Assembly: GCA_943737045.1 (NCBI GenBank)
Contig: CALSFV010000058.1
Coordinates: 496,001 to 560,000 of the forward strand
Source: Parapristionchus giblindavisi
Taxonomy: Eukaryota > Nematoda > Chromadorea > Rhabditida > Diplogasteridae
Direction of reading: 5' to 3'
Length of the DNA stretch: 64,000 bases
Part shown: one piece after another, positions 33,501 through 45,500 of the stretch
Layout: every line of letters begins with the position of its first letter
Position numbering within the stretch: position 1 is the stretch's first letter
Made by a program: the position numbers and the translations under genes
The notes under the pieces: model-generated
The model's database searches: none
What the model saw: the letters and a program-made list of their open reading frames with translations, nothing else
What the model was told of the DNA's origin: nothing

Positions 33501-36500
33501 GTCGAATCTGGACTAGCCCCTTGCTTCTGAGTGATTCCCTGGTCGAATCTGGGCTAGCCCCTTGCTTCTGAGTGATACCCTGGTCGAATCTGGGCTAGCC
33601 CCTTGCTTCTGAGTGATTCCCTGGTCGAATCTGGGCTAGCCCCTTGCTTCTGAGTGATTCCCTGGTCGAATCTGGACTAGCCCCTTGCTTCTGAGTGATT
33701 CCCTGGTCGAATCTGGGCTAGCCCCTTGCTTCTGAGTGATTCCCTGGTCGAATCTGGGCTAGCCCCTTGCTTCTGAGTGATTCCCTGGTCGAATCTTGGC
33801 TAGTCCCTTGCTTCTGAGTGATACCCTGGTCGAATCTAGGCTAGCCCCTTGCTTCTGAGTGATTCCCTGGTCGAATCTGGGCTAGCCCCTTGCTTCTGAG
33901 TGATTCCCTGGTCGAATCTGGACTAGCCCCTTGCTTCTGAGTGATTCCTTGGTCGAATCTTTGCTAGCCCCTTGCTTCTGAGTGATTCCCTGGTCGAATC
34001 TGGGCTAGCCCCTTGCTTCTGAGTGATTCCCTGGTCGAATCTGGGCTAGCCCCTTGCTTCTGAGTGATTCCCTGGTCGAATCTGGGCTAGCCCCTTGCTT
34101 CTGAGTGATTCCCTGGTCGAATCTGGGCTAGCCCCTTGCTTCTGAGTGATTCCCTGGTCGAATCTTTGCTAGCCCCTTGCTTCTGAGTGATTCCCTGGTC
34201 GAATCTGGGCTAGCCCCTTGCTTCTGAGTGATTCCCTGGTCGAATCTGGACTAGCCCCTTGCTTCTGAGTGATTCCTTGGTCGAATCTTTGCTAGCCCCT
34301 TGCTTCTGAGTGATTCCCTGGTCGAATCTGGGCTAGCCCCTTGCTTCTGAGTGATTCCCTGGTCGAATCTGGGCTAGCCCCTTGCTTCTGAGTGATTCCC
34401 TGGTCGAATCTGGGCTAGCCCCTTGCTTCTGAGTTATTCCCTGGTCGAATCTGGGCTAGCCCCTTGCTTCTGAGTGATACCCTGGTCGAATCTGGGCTAG
34501 CCCCTTGCTTCTGAGTGATTCCCTGGTCGAATCTGGACTAGCCCCTTGCTTCTGAGTTATTCCCTGGTCGAATCTGGGCTAGCCCCTTGCTTCTGAGTGA
34601 TTCCCTGGTCGAATCTGGGCTAGCCCCTTGCTTCTGAGTGTTTCCCTGGTCGAATCTGGGCTAGCCCCTTGCTTCTGAGTGATCACCTGGTCGAATCTGG
34701 GCTAGCCCCTTGCTTCTGAGTGATTCCCTGGTCGAATCTGGGCTAGCCCCTTGCTTCTGAGTGATTCCCTGGTCGAATCTGGGCTAGCCCCTTGCTTCTG
34801 AGTGATTCACTGGTCGAATCTGGGCTAGCCCCTTGCTTCTGAGTGATTCCCTGGTCGAATCTAGGCTAGCCCCTTGCTTCTGAGTGATTCACTGGTCGAA
34901 TCTGGGCTAGCCCCTTGCTTCTGAGTGATTCACTGGTCGAATCTGGGCTAGCCCCTTGCTTCTGAGTGATTCCCTGGTCGAATCTGGACTAGCCCCTTGC
35001 TTCTGAGTGATTCACTGGTCGAATCTGGGCTAGCCCCTTGCTTCTGAGTGATTCCCTGGTCGAATCTGGGCTAGCCCCTTGCTTCTGAGTGATTCCCTGG
35101 TCGAATCTAGGCTAGCCCCTTGCTTCTGAGTGATTCACTGGTCGAATCTAGGCTAGCCCCTTGCTTCTGAGTGATTCACTGGTCGAATCTGGGCTAGCCC
35201 CTTGCTTCTGAGTGATTCACTGGTCGAATCTGGGCTAGCCCCTTGCTTCTGAGTGATTCCCTGGTCGAATCTGGACTAGCCCCTTGCTTCTGAGTGATTC
35301 ACTGGTCGAATCTGGGCTAGCCCCTTGCTTCTGAGTGATTCCCTGGTCGAATCTGGGCTAGCCCCTTGCTTCTGAGTGATTCCCTGGTCGAATCTAGGCT
35401 AGCCCCTTGCTTCTGAGTGATTCACTGGTCGAATCTGGGCTAGCCCCTTGCTTCTGAGTGATTCCCTGGTCGAATCTGGGCTAGCCCCTTGCTTCTGAGT
35501 GATTCACTGGTCAAATCTGGGCTAGCCCCTTGCTTCTGAGTGATTCCCTGGTCGAATCTGGACTAGCCCCTTGCTTCTGAGTGATTCCCTGGTCGAATCT
35601 GGGCTAGCCCCTAGCTTCTGAGTGATTCCCTGGTCGAATCTGGGCTAGCCCCTTGCTTCTGAGTGATTCCCTGGTCGAATCTTTGCTAGCCCCTTGCTTC
35701 TGAGTGATTCCCTGGTCGAATCTGGGCTAGCCCCTTGCTTCTGAGTGATTCCCTGGTCGAATCTGGGCTAGCCCCTTGCTTCTGAGTGATTCACTGGTCG
35801 AATCTGGGCTAGCCCCTTGCTTCTGAGTGATTCCCTGGTCGAATCTGGACTAGCCCCTTGCTTCTGAGTGATTCCCTGGTCGAATCTGGGCTAGCCCCTT
35901 GCTTCTGAGTGATTCCCTGGTCGAATCTGGGCTAGCCCCTTGCTTCTGAGTGATACCCTGGTCGAATCTGGGCTAGCCCCTTGCTTCTGAGTGATTCCCT
36001 GGTCGAATCTGGACTAGCCCCTTGCTTCTGAGTTATTCCCTGGTCGAATCTGGGCTAGCCCCTTGCTTCTGAGTGATTCCCTGGTCGAATCTGGGCTAGC
36101 CCCTTGCTTCTGAGTGTTTCCCTGGTCGAATCTGGGCTAGCCCCTTGCTTCTGAGTGATAACCTGGTCGAATCTGGGCTAGCCCCTTGCTTCTGAGTGAT
36201 TCCCTGGTCGAATCTGGGCTAGCCCCTTGCTTCTGAGTGATTCCCTGGTCGAATCTGGGCTAGCCCCTTGCTTCTGAGTGATTCCCTGGTCGAATCTGGG
36301 CTAGCCCCTTGCTTCTGAGTGATTCCCTGGTCGAATCTAAGCTAGCCCCTTGCTTCTGAGTGATTCACTGGTCGAATCTGGGCTAGCCCCTTGCTTCTGA
36401 GTGATTCACTGGTCGAATCTGGGCTAGCCCCTTGCTTCTGAGTGATTCCCTGGTCGAATCTGGACTAGCCCCTTGCTTCTGAGTGATTCCCTGGTCGAAT

Positions 36501-39500
36501 CTGGGCTAGCCCCTTGCTTCTGAGTGATACCCTGGTCGAATCTGGGCTAGCCCCTTGCTTCTGAGTGATTCCCTGGTCGAATCTGGGCTAGCCCCTTGCT
36601 TCTGAGTGATTCCCTGGTCGAATCTGGACTAGCCCCTTGCTTCTGAGTGATTCCCTGGTCGAATCTGGGCTAGCCCCTTGCTTCTGAGTGATTCCCTGGT
36701 CGAATCTGGGCTAGCCCCTTGCTTCTGAGTGTTTCCCTGGTCGAATCTGGGCTAGCCCCTTGCTTCTGAGTGATAACCTGGTCGAATCTGGGCTAGCCCC
36801 TTGCTTCTGAGTGATTCCCTGGTCGAATCTGGGCTAGCCCCTTGCTTCTGAGTGATTCCCTGGTCGAATCTGGGCTAGCCCCTTGCTTCTGAGTGATTCC
36901 CTGGTCGAATCTGGGCTAGCCCCTTGCTTCTGAGTGATTCCCTGGTCGAATCTAAGCTAGCCCCTTGCTTCTGAGTGATTCACTGGTCGAATCTGGGCTA
37001 GCCCCTTGCTTCTGAGTGATTCACTGGTCGAATCTGGGCTAGCCCCTTGCTTCTGAGTGATTCCCAGATCGAATCTTTGCTAGCCCCTTGCTTCTGAGTG
37101 ATTCCCTGGTCGAATCTGGGCTAGCCCCTTGCTTCTGAGTGATTCCCTGGTCGAATCTGGGCTAGCCCCTTGCTTCTGAGTGATTCCCTGGTCGAATCTG
37201 GGCTAGCCCCTTGCTTCTGAGTGATTCCCTGGTCGAATCTGGGCTAGCCCCTTGCTTCTGAGTGATTCCCTGGTCGAATCTGGGCTAGCCCCTTGCTTCT
37301 GAGTGATTCCCTGGTCGAATCTGGGCTAGCCCCTTGCTTCTGAGTGATAACCTGGTCGAAACTGGGCTAGCCCCTTGCTTCTGAGTGATTCCCTGGTCGA
37401 ATCTGGACTAGCCCCTTGCTTCTGAGTGATTCCCTGGTCGAATCTTTGCTAGCCCCTTGCTTCTGAGTGATTCCCTGGTCGAATCTGGGCTAGCCCCTTG
37501 CTTCTGAGTGATACCCTGGTAGAATCTGGGCTAGCCCCTTGCTTCTGAGTGATTCCCTGGTCGAATCTGGGCTAGCCCCTTGCTTCTGAGTGATTCCCTG
37601 GTCGAATCTAGGCTAGCCCCTTGCTTCTGATTGTTTCCCTGGTCGAATCTTTGCTAGCCCCTTGCTTCTGAGTGATTCCCTGGTCGAATCTGGGCTAGCC
37701 CCTTGCTTCTGAGTGATTCCCTGGTCGAATCTGGGCTAGCCCCTTGCTTCTGAGTGATTCCCTGGTCGAATCTGGGCTAGACCCTTGCTTCTGAGTTATT
37801 CCCTGGTCGAATCTTTGCTAGCCCCTTGCTTCTGAGTGATTCCCTGGTCGAATCTTTGCTAGCCCCTTGCTTCTGAGTGATTCCCTGGTCGAATCTGGGC
37901 TAGCCCCTTGCTTCTGAGTGATTCCCTGGTCGAATCTGGACTAGCCCCTTGCTTCTGAGTGATTCCCTGGTCGAATCTGGGCTAGCCCCTTGCTTCTGAG
38001 TGATTCCCTGGTCGAATCTGGGCTAGCCCCTTGCTTCTGAGTGATTCCCTGGTCGAATCTTTGCTAGCCCCTTGCTTCTGAGTGATTCCCTGGTCGAATC
38101 TGGGCTAGCCCCTTGCTTCTGAGTGATTCCCTGGTCGAATCTAGGCTAGCCCCTTGCTTCTGAGTGATTCCCTGGTCGAATCTGGGCTAGCCCCTTGCTT
38201 CTGAGTGTTTCCCTGGTCGAATCTGGGCTAGCCCCTTGCTTCTGAGTGATAACCTGGTCGAATCTGGGCTAGCCCCTTGCTTCTGAGTGATTCCCTGGTC
38301 GAATCTGGGCTAGCCCCTTGCTTCTGAGTGATTCCCTGGTCGAATCTGGGCTAGCCCCTTGCTTCTGAGTGATTCCCTGGTCGAATCTGGACTAGCCCCT
38401 TGCTTCTGAGTGATTCCCTGGTCGAATCTTTGCTAGCCCCTTGCTTCTGAGTGATTCCCTGGTCGAATCTGGGCTAGCCCCTTGCTTCTGAGTGATACCC
38501 TGGTAGAATCTGGGCTAGCCCCTTGCTTCTGAGTGATTCCCTGGTCGAATCTGGGCTAGCCCCTTGCTTCTGAGTGATTCCCTGGTCGAATCTAGGCTAG
38601 CCCCTTGCTTCTGATTGTTTCCCTGGTCGAATCTTTGCTAGCCCCTTGCTTCTGAGTGATTCCCTGGTCGAATCTGGGCTAGCCCCTTGCTTCTGAGTGA
38701 TTCCCTGGTCGAATCTGGGCTAGCCCCTTGCTTCTGAGTGATTCCCTGGTCGAATCTGGGCTAGACCCTTGCTTCTGAGTTATTCCCTGGTCGAATCTTT
38801 GCTAGCCCCTTGCTTCTGAGTGATTCCCTGGTCGAATCTTTGCTAGCCCCTTGCTTCTGAGTGATTCCCTGGTCGAATCTGGGCTAGCCCCTTGCTTCTG
38901 AGTGATTCCCTGGTCGAATCTGGACTAGCCCCTTGCTTCTGAGTGATTCCCTGGTCGAATCTGGGCTAGCCCCTTGCTTCTGAGTGATTCCCTGGTCGAA
39001 TCTGGGCTAGCCCCTTGCTTCTGAGTGATTCCCTGGTCGAATCTTTGCTAGCCCCTTGCTTCTGAGTGATTCCCTGGTCGAATCTGGGCTAGCCCCTTGC
39101 TTCTGAGTGATTCCCTGGTCGAATCTAGGCTAGCCCCTTGCTTCTGAGTGATTCCCTGGTCGAATCTGGGCTAGCCCCTTGCTTCTGAGTGATTCCCTGG
39201 TCGAATCTGGGCTAGCCCCTTGCTTCTGAGTGATTCCCTGGTCGAATCTGGGCTAGCCCCTTGCTTCTGAGTGATTCCCTGGTCGAATCTGGGCTAGCCC
39301 CTTGCTTCTGAGTGATTCCCTGGTCGAATCTGGGCTAGCCCCTTGCTTCTGAGTGATTCCCTGGTCGAATCTGGGCTAGCCCCTTGCTTCTGAGTGATTC
39401 CCTGGTCGAATCTAGGCTAGCCCCTTGCTTCTGAGTGATTCCCTGGTCGAATCTGGGCTAGCCCCTTGCTTCTGAGTGATTCCCTGGTCGAATCTGGGCT

Positions 39501-42500
39501 AGCCCCTTGCTTCTGAGTGATTCCCTGGTCGAATCTGGGCTAGCCCCTTGCTTCTGAGTGATAACCTGGTCGAAACTGGGCTAGCCCCTTGCTTCTGAGT
39601 GATTCCCTGGTCGAATCTGGACTAGCCCCTTGCTTCTGAGCGATTCCCAGATCGAATCTTTGCTAGCCCCTTGCTTCTGAGTGATTCCCTGGTCGAATCT
39701 GGGCTAGCCCCTTGCTTCTGAGTGATTCCCAGGTCGAATCTGGGCTAGCCCCTTGCTTCTGAGTGATTCCCTGGTCGAATCTGGGCTAGCCCCTTGCTTC
39801 TGAGTGATTCCCTGGTCGAATCTGGGCTAGCCCCTTGCTTCTGAGTGATTCCCTGGTCGAATCTGGGCTAGCCCCTTGCTTCTGAGTGATTCCCTGGTCG
39901 AATCTAGGCTAGCCCCTTGCTTCTGAGTGATTCCCTGGTCGAATCTGGGCTAGCCCCTTGCTTCTGAGTGATTCCCTGGTCGAATCTGGGCTAGCCCCTT
40001 GCTTCTGAGTGATTCCCTGGTCGAATCTGGGCTAGCCCCTTGCTTCTGAGTGATTCCCTGGTCGAATCTTTGCTAGCCCCTTGCTTCTGAGTGATTCCCT
40101 GGTCGAATCTGGGCTAGCCCCTTGCTTCTGAGTGATTCCCTGGTCGAATCTGGACTAGCCCCTTGCTTCTGAGTGATTCCCTGGTCGAATCTGGGCTAGC
40201 CCCTTGCTTCTGAGTGATTCCCTGGTCGAATCTGGGCTAGCCCCTTGCTTCTGAGTGATTCCCTGGTCGAATCTTTGCTAGCCCCTTGCTTCTGAGTGAT
40301 TCCCTGGTCGAATCTGGGCTAGCCCCTTGCTTCTGAGTGATTCCCTGGTCGAATCTAGGCTAGCCCCTTGCTTCTGAGTGATTCCCTGGTCGAATCTGGG
40401 CTAGCCCCTTGCTTCTGAGTGATTCCCTGGTCGAATCTGGGCTAGCCCCTTGCTTCTGAGTGATTCCCTGGTCGAATCTGGGCTAGCCCCTTGCTTCTGA
40501 GTGATTCCCTGGTCGAATCTGGGCTAGCCCCTTGCTTCTGAGTGATTCCCTGGTCGAATCTGGGCTAGCCCCTTGCTTCTGAGTGATTCCCTGGTCGAAT
40601 CTGGGCTATCCCCTTGCTTCTGAGTGATTCCCTGGTCGAATCTGGACTAGCCCCTTGCTTCTGAGTGATTCCCTGGTCGAATCTAGGCTAGCCCCTTGCT
40701 TCTGAGTGATTCACTGGTCGAATCTGGGCTAGCCCCTTGCTTCTGAGTGATTCCCTGGTCGAATCTGGACTAGCCCCTTGCTTCTGAGTGATTCCCTGGT
40801 CGAATCTTTGCTAGCCCCTTGCTTCTGAGTGATTCCCTGGTCGAATCTAGGCTAGCCCCTTGCTTCTGATTGTTTCCCTGGTCGAATCTGGGCTAGCCCC
40901 TTGCTTCTGAGTGATTCCCTGGTCGAATCTGGGCTAGCCCCTTGCTTCTGAGTGATTCCCAGGTCGAATCTGGGCTAGCCCCTTGCTTCTGAGTGATTCC
41001 CTGGTCGAATCTGGGCTAGCCCCTTGCTTCTGAGTGATTCCCTGGTCGAATCTGGGCTAGCCCCTTGCTTCTGAGTGATTCCCTGGTCGAATCTAGGCTA
41101 GCCCCTTGCTTCTGAGTGATTCACTGGTCGAATCTGGGCTAGCCCCTTGCTTCTGAGTGATTCCCTGGTCGAATCTGGGCTAGCCCCTTGCTTCTGAGTG
41201 ATTCCCTGGTCGAATCTGGGCTAGCCCCTTGCTTCTGAGTGATTCCCTGGTCGAATCTAGGCTAGCCCCTTGCTTCTGAGTGATTCCCTGGTCGAATCTG
41301 GGCTAGCCCCTTGCTTCTGAGTGATTCCCTGGTCGAATCTGGGCTAGCCCCTTGCTTCTGAGTGATTCCCTGGTCGAATCTAGGCTAGCCCCTTGCTTCT
41401 GAGTGATTCACTGGTCGAATCTGGGCTAGCCCCTTGCTTCTGAGTGATTCACTGGTCGAATCTGGGCTAGCCCCTTGCTTCTGAGTGATTCCCTGGTCGA
41501 ATCTGGACTAGCCCCTTGCTTCTGAGTGATTCCCTGGTCGAATCTGGGCTAGCCCCTTGCTTCTGAGTGATACCCTGGTCGAATCTGGGCTAGCCCCTTG
41601 CTTCTGAGTGATTCCCTGGTCGAATCTAGGCTAGCCCCTTGCTTCTGAGTGATTCACTGGTCGAATCTGGGCTAGCCCCTTGCTTCTGAGTGATTCCCTG
41701 GTCGAATCTGGGCTAGCCCCTTGCTTCTGAGTGATTCACTGGTCGAATCTGGGCTAGCCCCTTGCTTCTGAGTGATTCCCTGGTCTAATCTGGACTAGCC
41801 CCTTGCTTCTGAGTGATTCCCTGGTCGAATCTGGGCTAGCCCCTAGCTTCTGAGTGATTCCCTGGTCGAATCTGGGCTAGCCCCTTGCTTCTGAGTGATT
41901 CCCTGGTCGAATCTTTGCTAGCCCCTTGCTTCTGAGTGATTCCCTGGTCGAATCTGGGCTAGCCCCTTGCTTCTGAGTGATCCCCTGGTCGAATCTGGGC
42001 TAGCCCCTTGCTTCTGAGTGATTCACTGGTCGAATCTGGGCTAGCCACTTGCTTCTGAGTGATTCCCTGGTCGAATCTGGACTAGCCCCTTGCTTCTGAG
42101 TGATTCCCTGGTCGAATCTGGGCTAGCCCCTTGCTTCTGAGTGATTCCCTGGTCGAATCTGGGCTAGCCCCTTGCTTCTGAGTGATACCCTGGTCGAATC
42201 TGGGCTAGCCCCTTGCTTCTGAGTGATTCCCTGGTCGAATCTGGACTAGCCCCTTGCTTCTGAGTTATTCCCTGGTCGAATCTGGGCTAGCCCCTTGCTT
42301 CTGAGTGATTCCCTGGTCGAATCTGGGCTAGCCCCTTGCTTCTGAGTGTTTCCCTGGTCGAATCTGGGCTAGCCCCTTGCTTCTGAGTGATAACCTGGTC
42401 GAATCTGGGCTAGCCCCTTGCTTCTGAGTGATTCCCTGGTCGAATCTGGGCTAGCCCCTTGCTTCTGAGTGATTCCCTGGTCGAATCTGGGCTAGCCCCT

Positions 42501-45500
42501 TGCTTCTGAGTGATTCCCTGGTCGAATCTGGGCTAGCCCCTTGCTTCTGAGTGATTCCCTGGTCGAATCTAGGCTAGCCCCTTGCTTCTGAGTGATTCAC
42601 TGGTCGAATCTGGGCTAGCCCCTTGCTTCTGAGTGATTCACTGGTCGAATCTGGGCTAGCCCCTTGCTTCTGAGTGATTCCCTGGTCGAATCTGGACTAG
42701 CCCCTTGCTTCTGAGTGATTCCCTGGTCGAATCTGGGCTAGCCCCTTGCTTCTGAGTGATACCCTGGTCGAATCTGGGCTAGCCCCTTGCTTCTGAGTGA
42801 TTCCCTGGTCGAATCTGGGCTAGCCCCTTGCTTCTGAGTGATTCCCTGGTCGAATCTGGACTAGCCCCTTGCTTCTGAGTGATTCCCTGGTCGAATCTGG
42901 GCTAGCCCCTTGCTTCTGAGTGATTCCCTGGTCGAATCTGGGCTAGCCCCTTGCTTCTGAGTGATTCCCTGGTCGAATCTTTGCTAGCCCCTTGCTTCTG
43001 AGTGATTCCCTGGTCGAATCTGGGCTAGCCCCTTGCTTCTGAGTGATTCCCTGGTCGAATCTGGGCTAGCCCCTTGCTTCTGAGTGATTCCCTGGTCGAA
43101 TCTGGGCTAGCCCCTTGCTTCTGAGTGATTCCCTGGTCGAATCTAGGCTAGCCCCTTGCTTCTGATTGTTTCCCTGGTCGAATCTTTGCTAGCCCCTTGC
43201 TTCTGAGTGATTCCCTGGTCGAATCTGGGCTAGCCCCTTGCTTCTGAGTGATTCCCTGGTCGAATCTGGGCTAGCCCCTTGCTTCTGAGTGATTCCCTGG
43301 TCGAATCTGGGCTAGACCCTTGCTTCTGAGTTATTCCCTGGTCGAATCTTTGCTAGCCCCTTGCTTCTGAGTGATTCCCTGGTCGAATCTTTGCTAGCCC
43401 CTTGCTTCTGAGTGATTCCCTGGTCGAATCTGGGCTAGCCCCTTGCTTCTGAGTGATTCCCTGGTCGAATCTGGACTAGCCCCTTGCTTCTGAGTGATTC
43501 CCTGGTCGAATCTGGGCTAGCCCCTTGCTTCTGAGTGATTCCCTGGTCGAATCTGGGCTAGCCCCTTGCTTCTGAGTGATTCCCTGGTCGAATCTGGGCT
43601 AGCCCCTTGCTTCTGAGTGATTCCCTGGTCGAATCTGGGCTAGCCCCTTGCTTCTGAGTGATTCCCTGGTCGAATCTGGGCTAGCCCCTTGCTTCTGAGT
43701 GATTCCCTGGTCGAATCTGGGCTAGCCCCTTGCTTCTGAGTGATTCCCTGGTCGAATCTAGGCTAGCCCCTTGCTTCTGAGTGATTCCCTGGTCGAATCT
43801 GGGCTAGCCCCTTGCTTCTGAGTGATTCCCTGGTCGAATCTGGGCTAGCCCCTTGCTTCTGAGTGATTCCCTGGTCGAATCTGGGCTAGCCCCTTGCTTC
43901 TGAGTGATAACCTGGTCGAAACTGGGCTAGCCCCTTGCTTCTGAGTGATTCCCTGGTCGAATCTGGACTAGCCCCTTGCTTCTGAGCGATTCCCAGATCG
44001 AATCTTTGCTAGCCCCTTGCTTCTGAGTGATTCCCTGGTCGAATCTGGGCTAGCCCCTTGCTTCTGAGTGATTCCCAGGTCGAATCTGGGCTAGCCCCTT
44101 GCTTCTGAGTGATTCCCTGGTCGAATCTGGGCTAGCCCCTTGCTTCTGAGTGATTCCCTGGTCGAATCTGGGCTAGCCCCTTGCTTCTGAGTGATTCCCT
44201 GGTCGAATCTGGGCTAGCCCCTTGCTTCTGAGTGATTCCCTGGTCGAATCTAGGCTAGCCCCTTGCTTCTGAGTGATTCCCTGGTCGAATCTGGGCTAGC
44301 CCCTTGCTTCTGAGTGATTCCCTGGTCGAATCTGGGCTAGCCCCTTGCTTCTGAGTGATTCCCTGGTCGAATCTGGGCTAGCCCCTTGCTTCTGAGTGAT
44401 AACCTGGTCGAAACTGGGCTAGCCCCTTGCTTCTGAGTGATTCCCTGGTCGAATCTGGACTAGCCCCTTGCTTCTGAGCGATTCCCAGATCGAATCTTTG
44501 CTAGCCCCTTGCTTCTGAGTGATTCCCTGGTCGAATCTGGGCTAGCCCCTTGCTTCTGAGTGATTCCCTGGTCGAATCTGGGCTAGCCCCTTGCTTCTGA
44601 GTGATTCCCTGGTCGAATCTGGGCTAGCCCCTTGCTTCTGAGTGATACCCTGGTCGAATCTGGGCTAGCCCCTTACTTCTGAGTGATTCCCTGGTCGAAT
44701 CTGGGCTAGCCCCTTGCTTCTGAGTGATTCCCTGGTCGAATCTGGGCTAGCCCCTTGCTTCTGAGTGATTCCCTGGTCGAATCTGGGCTAGCCCCTTGCT
44801 TCTGAGTGATACCCTGGTCGAATCTGGGCTAGCCCCTTGCTTCTGAGTGATTCCCTGGTCGAATCTGGGCTAGCCCCTTGCTTCTGAGTGATTCCCTGGT
44901 CGAATCTGGGCTAGCCCCTTGCTTCTGAATGATTCCCTGGTCGAATCTGGGCTAGCCCCTTGCTTCTGAGTGATTCCCTGGTCGAATCTGGGCTAGCCCC
45001 TTGCTTCTGAGTGATTCCCTGGTCGAATCTGGGCTAGCCCCTTGCTTCTGAGTGATTCCCTGGTCGAATCTGGGCTAGCCCCTTGCTTCTGAGTGATAAC
45101 CTGGTCGAAACTGGGCTAGCCCCTTGCTTCTGAGTGATTCCCTGGTCGAATCTGGACTAGCCCCTTGCTTCTGAGTGATTCCCTGGTCGAATCTTTGCTA
45201 GCCCCTTGCTTCTGAGTGATTCCCTGGTCGAATCTGGGCTAGCCCCTTGCTTCTGAGTGATACCCTGGTAGAATCTGGGCTAGCCCCTTGCTTCTGAGTG
45301 ATTCCCTGGTCGAATCTGGGCTAGCCCCTTGCTTCTGAGTGATTCCCTGGTCGAATCTAGGCTAGCCCCTTGCTTCTGATTGTTTCCCTGGTCGAATCTT
45401 TGCTAGCCCCTTGCTTCTGAGTGATTCCCTGGTCGAATCTGGGCTAGCCCCTTGCTTCTGAGTGATTCCCTGGTCGAATCTGGGCTAGCCCCTTGCTTCT

